Source of the DNA: Gemmatimonadota bacterium
Lineage (GTDB): Bacteria > Latescibacterota > UBA2968 > UBA8231
Length of the DNA: 64,000 nucleotides
Direction: 5' to 3'
NCBI GenBank assembly: GCA_009840005.1
Contig: VXOR01000057.1
Span: forward strand, 1 to 64,000
The position numbers were made by a program, and so were the translations under genes. This document shows positions 1-7,956 of the stretch, one piece after another (the stretch's first letter is position 1; each line of letters starts with the position of its first letter). The notes beneath the pieces were generated by a model. The model was not told where the DNA came from. It saw only the letters and a program-made list of their open reading frames with translations, and did not search any database.

Positions 1-34
1 TACAAGCAAGATAGGGGAAAATTCAAAACCTCTC

Positions 35-55
35 AAATCATTTAGGACCGCTATA
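35..55. repeat. Right-tip fragment of the 118-bp inverted-repeat element
   Basis: The sequence reads AAATCATTTAGGACCGCTATA, written here as AAATCATTTAGG plus ACCGCTATA. It matches the right end of the full elements at 818-935 and 26299-26416. The stop codon of the TonB-like gene at 38-790 lies inside it, so the last residues of that protein are element-derived. Only the tip is present. Confidence 0.5.
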
Positions 56-790
56 AGACGGGTTGGGGACCGCCGGGTCGAACGAAACCCCTACCTTGTA
101 TTTTTTCTTTTTAGCTACCGCGTGATTCCCCCAGCCTTCGTAGTGCCAAGTCGCCACCGGATACAGATATGGGTTCACTGAGATCACCGATAGAGGAACA
201 CCATTTTGCCAAGAAGGCATTCTTAGCTCCTTTAAGTTGACCTCTATCCACACCATCGCGCTCATTTCTTTTATTGCGAGCAGGCGCTTCCTACCGCCCA
301 TAGCTTCAATCGCCCGCTCTATCACCTCCAAGGCCCGGTCGCGATCTGCGCCCATAGTTAGAGGAAAGCGCGCGTAGCCCTCGCGAAAGTCTCCTTCGGC
401 GGCCATGTGCGCCAAGAGCAAGGAGTCGATATTCACATAGTCAGACCACTCTATCTGCATCCTCTTTTCCAAGTGAGCCATGGCGTCGCGTGCCTCGGGC
501 GGCAGTTGCTCTGCAATCTCGCCAAGAGGAACGGATTCGGCGGGTTCCTGAGCAAGCTGCGATGGCGCAGCCTCGACGACCAACCGCTGCATTTGCCGCT
601 CGTGCAAAGCGGGTTTCGCAGGATCAAAGGCCCTCATTTCTAGTGCACGCGGCGGCGGACGAAAAACCACCTGAAGGGCCGGTTGCGGATCGGGTGTGGA
701 AGGAGTCAACAAGACCACAGCCAAATGCAGGAGGGCCGAAAGGAATAGGCAGACGGCCAGTCTCTTGGTTTCGGTCGAAGACCGGTGCAT
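38..790 (-). CDS. TonB-like membrane-anchored protein, unknown function
   Basis: 250 aa from the ATG at 790. I prefer this start because AAAGGA lies about 7 nt upstream, and a longer in-frame start at 871 would translate a repeat element. The N-terminus has a short basic stretch, then one hydrophobic segment (about residues 12-32) followed by a proline-rich stretch. This is the layout of energy-transducer TonB N-termini. No TonB C-terminal domain is evident; the rest is Ala/Glu-rich helical sequence and then a basic tail containing AVAKKKKYK. It is the last gene of a minus-strand run shared with 944-2011 and 2027-4015. The TonB resemblance is only topological, so the function is unknown. Confidence 0.55.
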   Translation of the reverse strand: MHRSSTETKRLAVCLFLSALLHLAVVLLTPSTPDPQPALQVVFRPPPRALEMRAFDPAKPALHERQMQRLVVEAAPSQLAQEPAESVPLGEIAEQLPPEARDAMAHLEKRMQIEWSDYVNIDSLLLAHMAAEGDFREGYARFPLTMGADRDRALEVIERAIEAMGGRKRLLAIKEMSAMVWIEVNLKELRMPSWQNGVPLSVISVNPYLYPVATWHYEGWGNHAVAKKKKYKVGVSFDPAVPNPSYSGPK

Positions 791-817
791 ATCAATCCTT
801 TTCGCACTCAGCGACTG

Positions 818-935
818 ATATAGCAATCCTAAATGATTTGCACGATTCGAGCGGCTTATCTTCTTGTGCATCCTATTCTGCGTCTATCTGCGTCCATCTG
901 CGGATCACCTTGTAAATGATGTAGGACTGCTATAT
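818..935. repeat. 118-bp MITE-like element, full copy 1
   Basis: Imperfect terminal inverted repeats (left ATATAGCAATCCTAAATGA; right end the complement of ATATAGCAGTCCTACAT) enclose a core with a tandem CTGCGTC-CATCTGCGTC motif. A second copy of identical length is at 26299-26416 and partial copies are elsewhere in the window. It separates the genes at 38-790 and 944-2011. It encodes no protein. It could be a MITE or a folded RNA element, since the whole unit can form a long hairpin. Confidence 0.8.
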
Positions 936-943
936 GAGCGTTT

Positions 944-2011
944 TCAGTCAAACAGCGGCGACACTTCTTTCACCACAGTGCGAGCCGCTTCTTGGTAAAA
1001 GTCATCGAGAATGGAATCATCGTCCGACTTGAGCTGCGCCATGAAATGCTTCCCAATGATGAGTTCCTGCTCCAGCACCGCTTCGTCCTTGAACACATCC
1101 TGTACCACCAAATGCACGCGGCTTTGCAGCATATGTCGTTCGACATCATAACGTCCGCCAACCCAGTAAGAATTTACAATGTAATCCAAGGTATAGCGGA
1201 TGTCCTCGGCTGAAGGATCCGTGGTGAAACGGACGCGACTGAACCGTTTGAGTTCGTCCAAAAGCGCCGGTCGAACCGACTCATGCAGGGCAAGCAGCTT
1301 TCTCTTAGCCTGCATTCTTTTTTGCGGGAAGACCTTAAATATCCTAAAAAAGACGGCGTCATCCTCTCCAGAGGTTTCATCATCTATATCTCCTAGGTCT
1401 CCGTATGCATCAACTAGGCTATTAACCCAGTCAGACAAGCCCTCACTATTGCTCGTCCTCACCAACACCTTAAAGGTTCCCGTCGGAGCGTTTACCACAC
1501 CCTCCTCAACCGGCTCTTCCGCCTCCGGCGACCCGACGAATGGAACCAGCAAAGCCGCAGTATAATCCAGCGCTTGAAATTTGAGCAATTTACTTTTGCT
1601 CGCCGCCCTCTCGATCAGCGGCTCCAGCCCAACATTCTTCTCTTTCCTCAACAGGTCGCCGGCCATATCCACCACCCGCACCAAGTATGCCTTGGCCTCG
1701 CGCTCAGAAAAATGTTCGCCGTGCAGCGCAAAAAGCTGTTCGCCGAGGGCCGTGGATTTCTTGCAATGCGTCTTTAAGTCCCTCAACAGTGAGACCAAAG
1801 AATCCCGGCTCACAGCAGCCGACAATCCAGACGCCGTACTAACATCCGCGACGAACTCGTCCAACGTTCCTTTGTCATCCTGCTCCATGCGGTCACGCAA
1901 CTGCTCCAAAGCCGCGAGCGCAAAATCCGCCTCTTGTCCAGAAGCGGCGAAAGCACTCGATACCATGCAGAAAAAGACGCAAACCGCAATGCGACACCAT
2001 GTGTTATTCAC
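944..2011 (-). CDS. Exported protein of unknown function
   Basis: 355 aa, GTG start at 2011 preceded by GAGGAG at good spacing. A clear signal peptide (about residues 1-22, hydrophobic core then AFA-AS) indicates Sec export. The mature part is mostly charged and helical in its first half. The second half includes an acidic DDETSGEDD stretch and a region rich in short beta-type segments (about 240-330). I recognise no family. It lies 15 nt downstream of the DUF6784/6785 membrane protein, so the two are probably co-transcribed and may act together at the envelope. Confidence 0.65.
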   Translation of the reverse strand: MNNTWCRIAVCVFFCMVSSAFAASGQEADFALAALEQLRDRMEQDDKGTLDEFVADVSTASGLSAAVSRDSLVSLLRDLKTHCKKSTALGEQLFALHGEHFSEREAKAYLVRVVDMAGDLLRKEKNVGLEPLIERAASKSKLLKFQALDYTAALLVPFVGSPEAEEPVEEGVVNAPTGTFKVLVRTSNSEGLSDWVNSLVDAYGDLGDIDDETSGEDDAVFFRIFKVFPQKRMQAKRKLLALHESVRPALLDELKRFSRVRFTTDPSAEDIRYTLDYIVNSYWVGGRYDVERHMLQSRVHLVVQDVFKDEAVLEQELIIGKHFMAQLKSDDDSILDDFYQEAARTVVKEVSPLFD

Positions 2012-2026
2012 GCGTATATCTCCTCG

Positions 2027-4015
2027 TCAAATCTGCGTTAGAAAACTGCCCATGTGCCCGGTGATGTAATCGGCCACCAGCCACACGCCGGCCGCGACCA
2101 CTTCTCCGAGGATCAGTCCCAGGAAAAACGGACGCAGGTTTCGGTATAACCGCGGTCCCCCATACTTGAGGATCACCAGCTTGAGCAGCCAAGCTATCAG
2201 CGCACTGGCAAAAATGTGGCCGGTCTTCCAGTTCGCGCTGATGGCGTAGCCGAGCGGGTTGAGGGGCCACCACAGCAAATGGTGCCGCACCCACATCAGC
2301 AGGGCCATTACCCCACCACCGACCGCCATGAACAACCACGCGTCGAGTCTTGGGCCGGTCAACTCCGCCGCAATGCGCGGAGCCATGTCCTTGGGGCCGT
2401 ACGTAGCAGCTCCCCAGCCAAAGAACAAGCCGTTGAGGTTGATACCGCCGTATTTGTACGCCAACACCATGGTAACGTACGAAGAGCCGACCAAGCTCAC
2501 CATAATGGCAATGACCACCGCCCAGAACAGCCGCCGCTTCCCCCCCTTAATCACCTCGCTCATCTTCAGGCCATTGGCGACCGACGACATTACAAACGAG
2601 CGGATCTCCGAGTGCCAACCATAGGAAAATCCCAAGGCCACCAAACCAGACGCCCCTATACTAGCAGCACCGGCACCGGAAATCACAAAGGTCGAGGTCA
2701 TAATGGGGGGGCGCATTGCCGGAATACCTCCTTCAGCCACCACTCGCGTCAGGCCCAAAAACAGCACCATGGCCCCAAAGATAAACATCGCCACGCCCAA
2801 CGGCGGCAGCCCGGCCATCCACAGCCCCAACCCCACCAAGCCGAGCGACGCCAGCAAACCGAAAGTGGCCTGCCGATAAGACATGATTTCGTCGGCATCT
2901 TCTACATCTGGATCGTCGCGCCACGCTTTGCGCCACACGGTCTGCAAGTGCCCGCGCGACACCCACAGCCCAATCAGCACGAAGACGATCATCGCCCCCA
3001 TGCCCTGATGGGCTAGGTAAGGTTCCCGCGAGTACAGATCCATCCGCTCCGTGCTTTGCAGACCGAGGACATTGAAGACGCCCCGCTGCACCGTGGTCAG
3101 GATGTAGAATACCCAGATGGACGCGGAAATATCCAAGTTGACGAAGTAAAAGAAGCCGATCCAAGGCGGGCTAAACCACAAATCCAAGCGCACGGTATCG
3201 CGGAACAAGGGGAGCGACGTGGTCCGCGCAATCCCAGGCACCTCCGGGAAATAGGCGTGCAGTCCATTGACGCTGAGCAAGACGAATGAAAAAGCAAACC
3301 CCAGCCACATCGCCTTATTGGTTAAAAACGCCCGCCCAATGGCCCGCCCCTCCTCGCGCTTTATCATCTCCATCGGCACCTGTACCAACGGATACGCCAG
3401 CTTCTCCCGATCTACCCATTGCTTGCGCAGGATGACCATCGTGCAAATCATCGCCGCACTGAGCGCCAAGAAGAAGCCGTACCAATAGGTCAGCGGCAGC
3501 ACCCACGCTGCCCAAGGGATGGCGGCTCCTTCTGGCAGCCCCTCAAAAAAGTAGCGCGCCACGTTTTCGCCGCGCGGGATCATCCACGTGGGGATGTACT
3601 GGTTGTACAAAAAATCCCAGTTATTCTCCGGCGTCGCGTAGTACGTGGAACCGACCAGACAGGGGATGATAAATTGGGTAAACCCCATCCCGGGAATGCA
3701 GCAGGAGACTACCAACATGATGTAGATGGTAATCAGTTCGGACTGGGTCAGGGCCAAGGAACGGCGCAAGCAGTACACAAGACCGCTGGCGGGCACCAAA
3801 AAAAAGAAGAAGAATAGAGCGGCCGGCGTACTAAAATTTAAGGTCAGGTACGAGCCGCGAATGATGGTCGTCGCGTACGCGTCTAAACCATTGAGCAGCA
3901 AGGCGAGCAACGCACCGATCAGGATGCCCCGCGCGGGGATGCCAGCGGTATCCTGCTGCCCTTCCTCTGCCCGGTTCACCCATTCGCGGAACTCTGGAGG
4001 AATCTGCTTTTTCAA
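2027..4015 (-). CDS. DUF6784/DUF6785-type polytopic membrane protein
   Basis: 662 aa with about 14 hydrophobic segments. It resembles the DUF6785 (N-terminal) plus DUF6784 (C-terminal) families of uncharacterised OPT-like integral membrane proteins. Shared landmarks with its paralogue at 30793-32733 are an early RGSY-TLN/TLG motif, ILRKQW, YPLVQVPM, LTRVVAEGG/LTRLIAEGG and a C-terminal WWPLNPLGY/WWPLHPLGY. The start is taken as TTG 4015; the GTG 12 codons inside is an alternative. It follows the hicB gene by 8 nt. It probably sits in the inner membrane as a transporter; the substrate is unknown. In both copies it neighbours discoidin/FlgD-type secreted proteins, which argues for a joint surface function. 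Confidence 0.8.
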   Translation of the reverse strand: MKKQIPPEFREWVNRAEEGQQDTAGIPARGILIGALLALLLNGLDAYATTIIRGSYLTLNFSTPAALFFFFFLVPASGLVYCLRRSLALTQSELITIYIMLVVSCCIPGMGFTQFIIPCLVGSTYYATPENNWDFLYNQYIPTWMIPRGENVARYFFEGLPEGAAIPWAAWVLPLTYWYGFFLALSAAMICTMVILRKQWVDREKLAYPLVQVPMEMIKREEGRAIGRAFLTNKAMWLGFAFSFVLLSVNGLHAYFPEVPGIARTTSLPLFRDTVRLDLWFSPPWIGFFYFVNLDISASIWVFYILTTVQRGVFNVLGLQSTERMDLYSREPYLAHQGMGAMIVFVLIGLWVSRGHLQTVWRKAWRDDPDVEDADEIMSYRQATFGLLASLGLVGLGLWMAGLPPLGVAMFIFGAMVLFLGLTRVVAEGGIPAMRPPIMTSTFVISGAGAASIGASGLVALGFSYGWHSEIRSFVMSSVANGLKMSEVIKGGKRRLFWAVVIAIMVSLVGSSYVTMVLAYKYGGINLNGLFFGWGAATYGPKDMAPRIAAELTGPRLDAWLFMAVGGGVMALLMWVRHHLLWWPLNPLGYAISANWKTGHIFASALIAWLLKLVILKYGGPRLYRNLRPFFLGLILGEVVAAGVWLVADYITGHMGSFLTQI

Positions 4016-4023
4016 TTCCCTTG

Positions 4024-4353
4024 CTATTCGGCTGCAACTGCCTTTTCTAAGACTTCTTGAATGTAGCCATTCAATTCGAGGTGCCGACGAGCGGCGTTCA
4101 AAGCCATGCGACGATGCAGTTCAGGGCTTGCTTGAATCACGATTTTGCCAGAGAAAGGGTCTTCCGGCTCCTTTCCTTGTTCTTGGCAAAACGCAAGGTA
4201 CTCCTCAACTGACCGCTGCATTTCTTTTCTAAGTTCCGTTACCGATGATCCGTAAAACGAGATCACGTCATTTGTGTTGATTACCGTTCCGTGAAATGTG
4301 TCAATCTCTGGATCAAACGAAACGACTCCCAGATATCCTTTGTATTCTATCAT
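4024..4353 (-). CDS. hicB: HicB family antitoxin
   Basis: 109 aa. The N-terminal half has the HicB fold signature (YKGYLGVVSFDPEIDTFHG, then VISFYGSSV, then a YLAFCQEQGKEPE helix). The C-terminal part (about 75-109) looks like a ribbon-helix-helix DNA-binding end containing LNGYIQEVLEKA. It overlaps hicA by 4 nt (ATGA), the usual coupled arrangement. By family knowledge it neutralises HicA and represses its own operon. The pair is inserted between the discoidin/FlgD gene at 4658-7177 and the membrane protein at 2027-4015. Confidence 0.88.
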   Translation of the reverse strand: MIEYKGYLGVVSFDPEIDTFHGTVINTNDVISFYGSSVTELRKEMQRSVEEYLAFCQEQGKEPEDPFSGKIVIQASPELHRRMALNAARRHLELNGYIQEVLEKAVAAE

Positions 4354-4604
4354 GGCATAACCCCTGCATTTTCGAGAAATTTTCGCAGATCCCTTACTGC
4401 GCCCTTGTCCATATTTGGGCTCGGATGTGGACGATGAAACACAGCAACGTTATCGCGCAGCGATACGGCAACTCTCGATCCTGCCCGTTCACTCAAGATG
4501 GCACCCAAGGCTTGCAACAATGCTTCGACATCACGCCATTTGATATTGCCCGATATAGGCTGTGCAAATAGGTCATTGAATGTTTTCCTATGGCGTCTGT
4601 TCAT
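4350..4604 (-). CDS. hicA: HicA family mRNA interferase toxin
   Basis: 84 aa from the ATG at 4604 (MNRRHRKTF). A longer in-frame start at 4631 adds nine residues not typical of the family. The motif FHRPHPSP followed by DKGAVRDLRKFLENAG fits the HicA double-stranded-RNA-binding-type fold. The active-site region is intact: GSRVAVSL precedes the FHRPHP histidines. The type II toxin cleaves mRNA and is inhibited by the downstream hicB. Unlike the broken hicA at 39311-39534, this copy looks functional. Confidence 0.85.
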   Translation of the reverse strand: MNRRHRKTFNDLFAQPISGNIKWRDVEALLQALGAILSERAGSRVAVSLRDNVAVFHRPHPSPNMDKGAVRDLRKFLENAGVMP

Positions 4605-4657
4605 TATGCTACCAATGTGTCCAACGCGCAATCGTGCTTCCGCAGAAGCCGCACGAA

Positions 4658-7177
4658 TCAGTACGCGCTAGCGACGAGTTTGGTAATCGTCGTTTGCTCG
4701 CCTTCGGCATCGACCTCCATGCCGACTCGGCACAGATACAGGCCCGGCGGCGTCAGGCGGCCCTGATCATCCCGCCCGTCCCACGTCAAACGCTGCACTC
4801 CAGCGGCGTATGCCACCACCGGAGCCATATGCCGCACGCGCTGACCGTCTAAGCCATACACCTCTAGCACCAACGCCTTGGCACCCTGCACCGCAAACAC
4901 CGGGAACACCAATTCCACCACGTCGTTGATCCCGTCCCCATTGGGCGTAAACGGATTGGACGACGCGGCCACCTCGCCCAATAGCCCACCGCTAAACGGG
5001 GTCAACACCTGCAAGCTGCGGCCGGCATCAGCATCCACCCGCTGCCACACTCGTTCATCTCCATCGCCCAACCCCACCTGCACGGTAAACGCATTGCTGG
5101 CGAGGTAGAGCACACCGGAAAACTGCAGCGCCACGAATCCCTCTCCCTCCGCCACGGGATCGGGCAGCCGCACCCACAGCGAATCGGTTCCAGTCTTTAC
5201 CCGCGTCACTTCTTCCGGCCCGTAGCGCACGCGCTCCGCGCCCACAACCACCTCCTCCAGATCGACCGCCGCCCCCGACGGCAACACCACTAGCACCTGG
5301 TCGAAGCCGCGATTGTCGGCTTGGAACTGCGGCTGCAAAGACAGCGTGAAGGTCGTGCGCTCCCCGCGCTGCTGCGTCTGTCGCGGCTGCACTTCGCCTA
5401 TAACTTGGCTGGCCAAAGGCCAATCCAGCGCGATGTGCATCCCGCGCAACAGCGCCCCTTGGCCGGGATCGTCCGAGCGCAAAGTGGCCTCTACTATGGC
5501 GTAGCGGCGCGGGCTTGGCGAGGAGATCGGCGCGCCCGTGGCCGTGTAGTACGGACTCCAAGAGCTCCAGTCGGCACCGGGAACCACCGAGACAGTCGAA
5601 TCGCCGCGCTGGAAGCTGAGCAGCTTGCGATATTTGGCCTCGGTCACCTCTTTCCCGGTGTTGGTGAAGTAGTGGATTTCCTCGTCGAGCTGGTTGCCAG
5701 TGCGCGTGCGAAATTGTACTTGGGTGCCCGGAGGGGCGTCGGATGCCCAGTGGACGGAAGACAAAATGCGCGGATCGCTACCCAACTCCATAGGTGCCGA
5801 TTGCAGCGTCACCTGCGGCAGGAACCCACGGCCGTAGAGCTGGAACTCGCGGATACCGGAGTTGGCCCAATTCGGGACGATGAGAACGCGGTAATCCATC
5901 TTGAGGTAGCGCGCCCTAGTGAGCGGGAAGGTATTGTCCTGGTAAAAAATGTGGGGGAACAGCCCGCTGAAGCGGCCCGGCTCTATGTCGGTGGTTTCTC
6001 GCGTGGCCCGTGCAACGTAGGCCAAGCTGCCGTCCGGGTTGCGCTGGCCATTCGAGAGGTTGATGACGTAGTTGGGAAACGCGCCGGTAAAGCCGTGGGC
6101 GATGTTTTCGCGGTCAAAGCCGATGACCACTCGGCTGATCCAGAACCAAGTCCCCAAGTCGAAGAGGAGTTCGCGGTCGAACTCCACATCGACATTCCCG
6201 ACGTCGCTGACGCCCACTTGCTCGGTCCACACGGTCTTGTAGTCGCCGTCAATGGCCAAGCGCTCCGTCCCGGTGTTGCTCGTGCCCCCGATCAACCCGC
6301 CCCGGCTCAGCGAACCCAAGCTGATGTTGTCGCCCTCGGTCCACACCTCCACCTCGGCCAGCCGCGGCCGCTCCCGTCGATAGTACTTAATCGGGCCAGC
6401 GCGCGACTCGCTCAGTGCTGCGTGCTGGTCTTGGTCGATCTGCCGCAAAACGCCCGAGGACTCGCGCAAGAAGTAGAGCACGTCGCCGCGCTCTTCCGCT
6501 GGCAAGCTGTTCCAGCGGGTCTGGCTGACTTCGTGCCCTTGGCCGCGCGCGCTGGCCGTGACCACGATCTGGACGAACTGGAACATGTCGCCGACAAAAT
6601 CCGTGTCCGCTTCTTGCAAGGGTTTCAGGTCAAATTCGAAGACGCGCTGGGTTTTGTTCAAGCCCTCGCTGCGACCAGCTTGGGAGAAGCGGATCGCCTT
6701 GCTCTGGGAGAAAGCCGGGAGGCCGTTAGACGTGAGCACCTTGAACTGCAAGAAAGGATCGCCCATGCCTTCCGGCGCGAATTTCACTACGATCTTGCGC
6801 GCCCACACCAAGCGGCCCAAATCGACCTCGATCCACCAATCGCGGAGGGGCGCTTCTACGTCCGGCTCCCAGAAGGTATCCTCTTGGCCGTCTATGACAT
6901 TCACGGCCTCAGCCAAGTTAGTGCCCGCCGCCCGGATCCCGCCCGGTACGTCTTCGCCAGACACAAAGTTCGGGGCGTCTATAACGGCGTTGATTTGCTC
7001 GCGGATGCGGTGCGGCTGCACCCCTTCCGGGCCGAATTGCACCGTACCTGCGGCTATCTCCCATTCCGCCCAGTCGCCCTCGTCAACGGCGACCCGGTCC
7101 GATTCGATGCGGAACCCTTGGGGCCACGCCGCAACGGCGATCAGCAGGGCGCAAGCAACAAGCCACAGCCGAGTCAC
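4658..7177 (-). CDS. Secreted discoidin-domain protein with C-terminal FlgD Ig-like domain
   Basis: 839 aa from the GTG at 7177, which has GAGGAGAAGG just upstream. The ATG at 7213 lies in repeat-derived sequence. A signal peptide (LWLVACALLIAVAAW) leads into two F5/8-type-C (discoidin) jelly-roll regions, about residues 70-190 (VIDGQEDTFWEPD, WWIEVDLGR) and 300-450 (AIDGDYKTVWTEQ, FDLGTWFWISRV). These are typical carbohydrate-binding modules. The C-terminus has TPNGDGIND, then a FlgD-type Ig-like domain with WDGRDDQGRLTPPGLYLCRV, and ends in Ala-Tyr. It is one of six such paralogues here. The likely role is cell-surface or extracellular glycan binding; no catalytic residues are evident. Confidence 0.8.
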   Translation of the reverse strand: MTRLWLVACALLIAVAAWPQGFRIESDRVAVDEGDWAEWEIAAGTVQFGPEGVQPHRIREQINAVIDAPNFVSGEDVPGGIRAAGTNLAEAVNVIDGQEDTFWEPDVEAPLRDWWIEVDLGRLVWARKIVVKFAPEGMGDPFLQFKVLTSNGLPAFSQSKAIRFSQAGRSEGLNKTQRVFEFDLKPLQEADTDFVGDMFQFVQIVVTASARGQGHEVSQTRWNSLPAEERGDVLYFLRESSGVLRQIDQDQHAALSESRAGPIKYYRRERPRLAEVEVWTEGDNISLGSLSRGGLIGGTSNTGTERLAIDGDYKTVWTEQVGVSDVGNVDVEFDRELLFDLGTWFWISRVVIGFDRENIAHGFTGAFPNYVINLSNGQRNPDGSLAYVARATRETTDIEPGRFSGLFPHIFYQDNTFPLTRARYLKMDYRVLIVPNWANSGIREFQLYGRGFLPQVTLQSAPMELGSDPRILSSVHWASDAPPGTQVQFRTRTGNQLDEEIHYFTNTGKEVTEAKYRKLLSFQRGDSTVSVVPGADWSSWSPYYTATGAPISSPSPRRYAIVEATLRSDDPGQGALLRGMHIALDWPLASQVIGEVQPRQTQQRGERTTFTLSLQPQFQADNRGFDQVLVVLPSGAAVDLEEVVVGAERVRYGPEEVTRVKTGTDSLWVRLPDPVAEGEGFVALQFSGVLYLASNAFTVQVGLGDGDERVWQRVDADAGRSLQVLTPFSGGLLGEVAASSNPFTPNGDGINDVVELVFPVFAVQGAKALVLEVYGLDGQRVRHMAPVVAYAAGVQRLTWDGRDDQGRLTPPGLYLCRVGMEVDAEGEQTTITKLVASAY

Positions 7178-7200
7178 GCGACCTTCTCCTCGTCTATATA

Positions 7201-7250
7201 TCGTCTTGTCCATCCTATTCTGCGCCCATCTGCGTCCATCTGCGGATTAT
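7201..7250. repeat. Core-only fragment of the 118-bp element
   Basis: It matches the central part of the full element, from CTTGTCCATCCTATTCTGCG to CTGCGGATTAT, without the terminal inverted repeats. It lies directly upstream of the discoidin gene at 4658-7177, between it and the hydrolase at 7253-7942. Confidence 0.6.
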
Positions 7251-7252
7251 AC

Positions 7253-7942
7253 CTACTGACACGCCGCGATGAATTCCTCGGCCGTGGTGGTATAACCGAT
7301 CAGGTGTTCAAAGTTGCGCAACGTGATCCGGTTGATCCAACCGCCTTCCGGCAGGCTGTCGTCTAGCGTGTCTGGCATCTCGATCGTACCGGGGGCGTTT
7401 GAGCAATCGCGCAACAGAATGACGCGGTAATTCCGCCCTACGGCTTCGGCGCAGGTGTAGTGCAAGCAGGCCCGCCGGCTGTAGCCAACCACGAACAGCG
7501 TCTTAATGCCATAGCTGCGCAAGTGCTGGTCCAAGAAGGTGTCGTGGAAGCCGCTCCAGATCCACTTGGGGAAATTGCGCTCGCCCTCGCGGGGGGCCAC
7601 GTAGTCGAGGTATTCGGGTTTGTGTTCTTGCCGCGCCCAGCTTGCAATGCCGTTGCCGCCATCGCCGCCCTTGGTCTTGCCCCATATTTCGCCCACGATG
7701 TTGCCGGGATCGGCCACTAGGCGCAGGTCGTTGTGGACGTAATTGACCAGCATCCCGCTGTCGCGGGCGGCTTGCAAAGCCGGCGCGATGAAGTTCTTAG
7801 TCGTTGGATTGGGCGAGCGGCCATCGACATCCACCAACAGAAAGGCGCACTCAGCGAACTCTAAGGTCAGAGTCTCGTACCCGTAGTCGTACCCGCCGGG
7901 ATAATCCTTGTAATAGCGAATGGGGATTTGGATGTTGGCCAT
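7253..7942 (-). CDS. Isochorismatase-like cysteine hydrolase
   Basis: 229 aa from the ATG at 7942, which has GGAGG 6-8 nt upstream. The frame stays open to 8077, but that extension overlaps the end of the 7957-9858 gene and is Arg-rich shadow sequence. Family features are an early beta-strand with the nucleophile-activating Asp (FLLVDVDGRSP) and the cysteine segment VVGYSRRACLHYTCAEA near residue 160, followed by VILLRDCSNA. The Asp-Lys-Cys triad is plausible, with the Lys in WGKTKGG. The fold covers hydrolases of isochorismate, nicotinamide, N-carbamoylsarcosine, ureidoacrylate and similar amides, so the substrate cannot be called. It is probably cytoplasmic, as no signal peptide is seen. 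Confidence 0.8.
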   Translation of the reverse strand: MANIQIPIRYYKDYPGGYDYGYETLTLEFAECAFLLVDVDGRSPNPTTKNFIAPALQAARDSGMLVNYVHNDLRLVADPGNIVGEIWGKTKGGDGGNGIASWARQEHKPEYLDYVAPREGERNFPKWIWSGFHDTFLDQHLRSYGIKTLFVVGYSRRACLHYTCAEAVGRNYRVILLRDCSNAPGTIEMPDTLDDSLPEGGWINRITLRNFEHLIGYTTTAEEFIAACQ

Positions 7943-7956
7943 AGGGGCCTCCTTTT

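Noticed and set aside
5321..7366. 681-codon plus-strand open frame opposite the discoidin gene
   Set aside because: It is an antisense shadow of GC-rich coding DNA: no ribosome-binding site, no domain, biased composition, and the opposite strand has clear domains.
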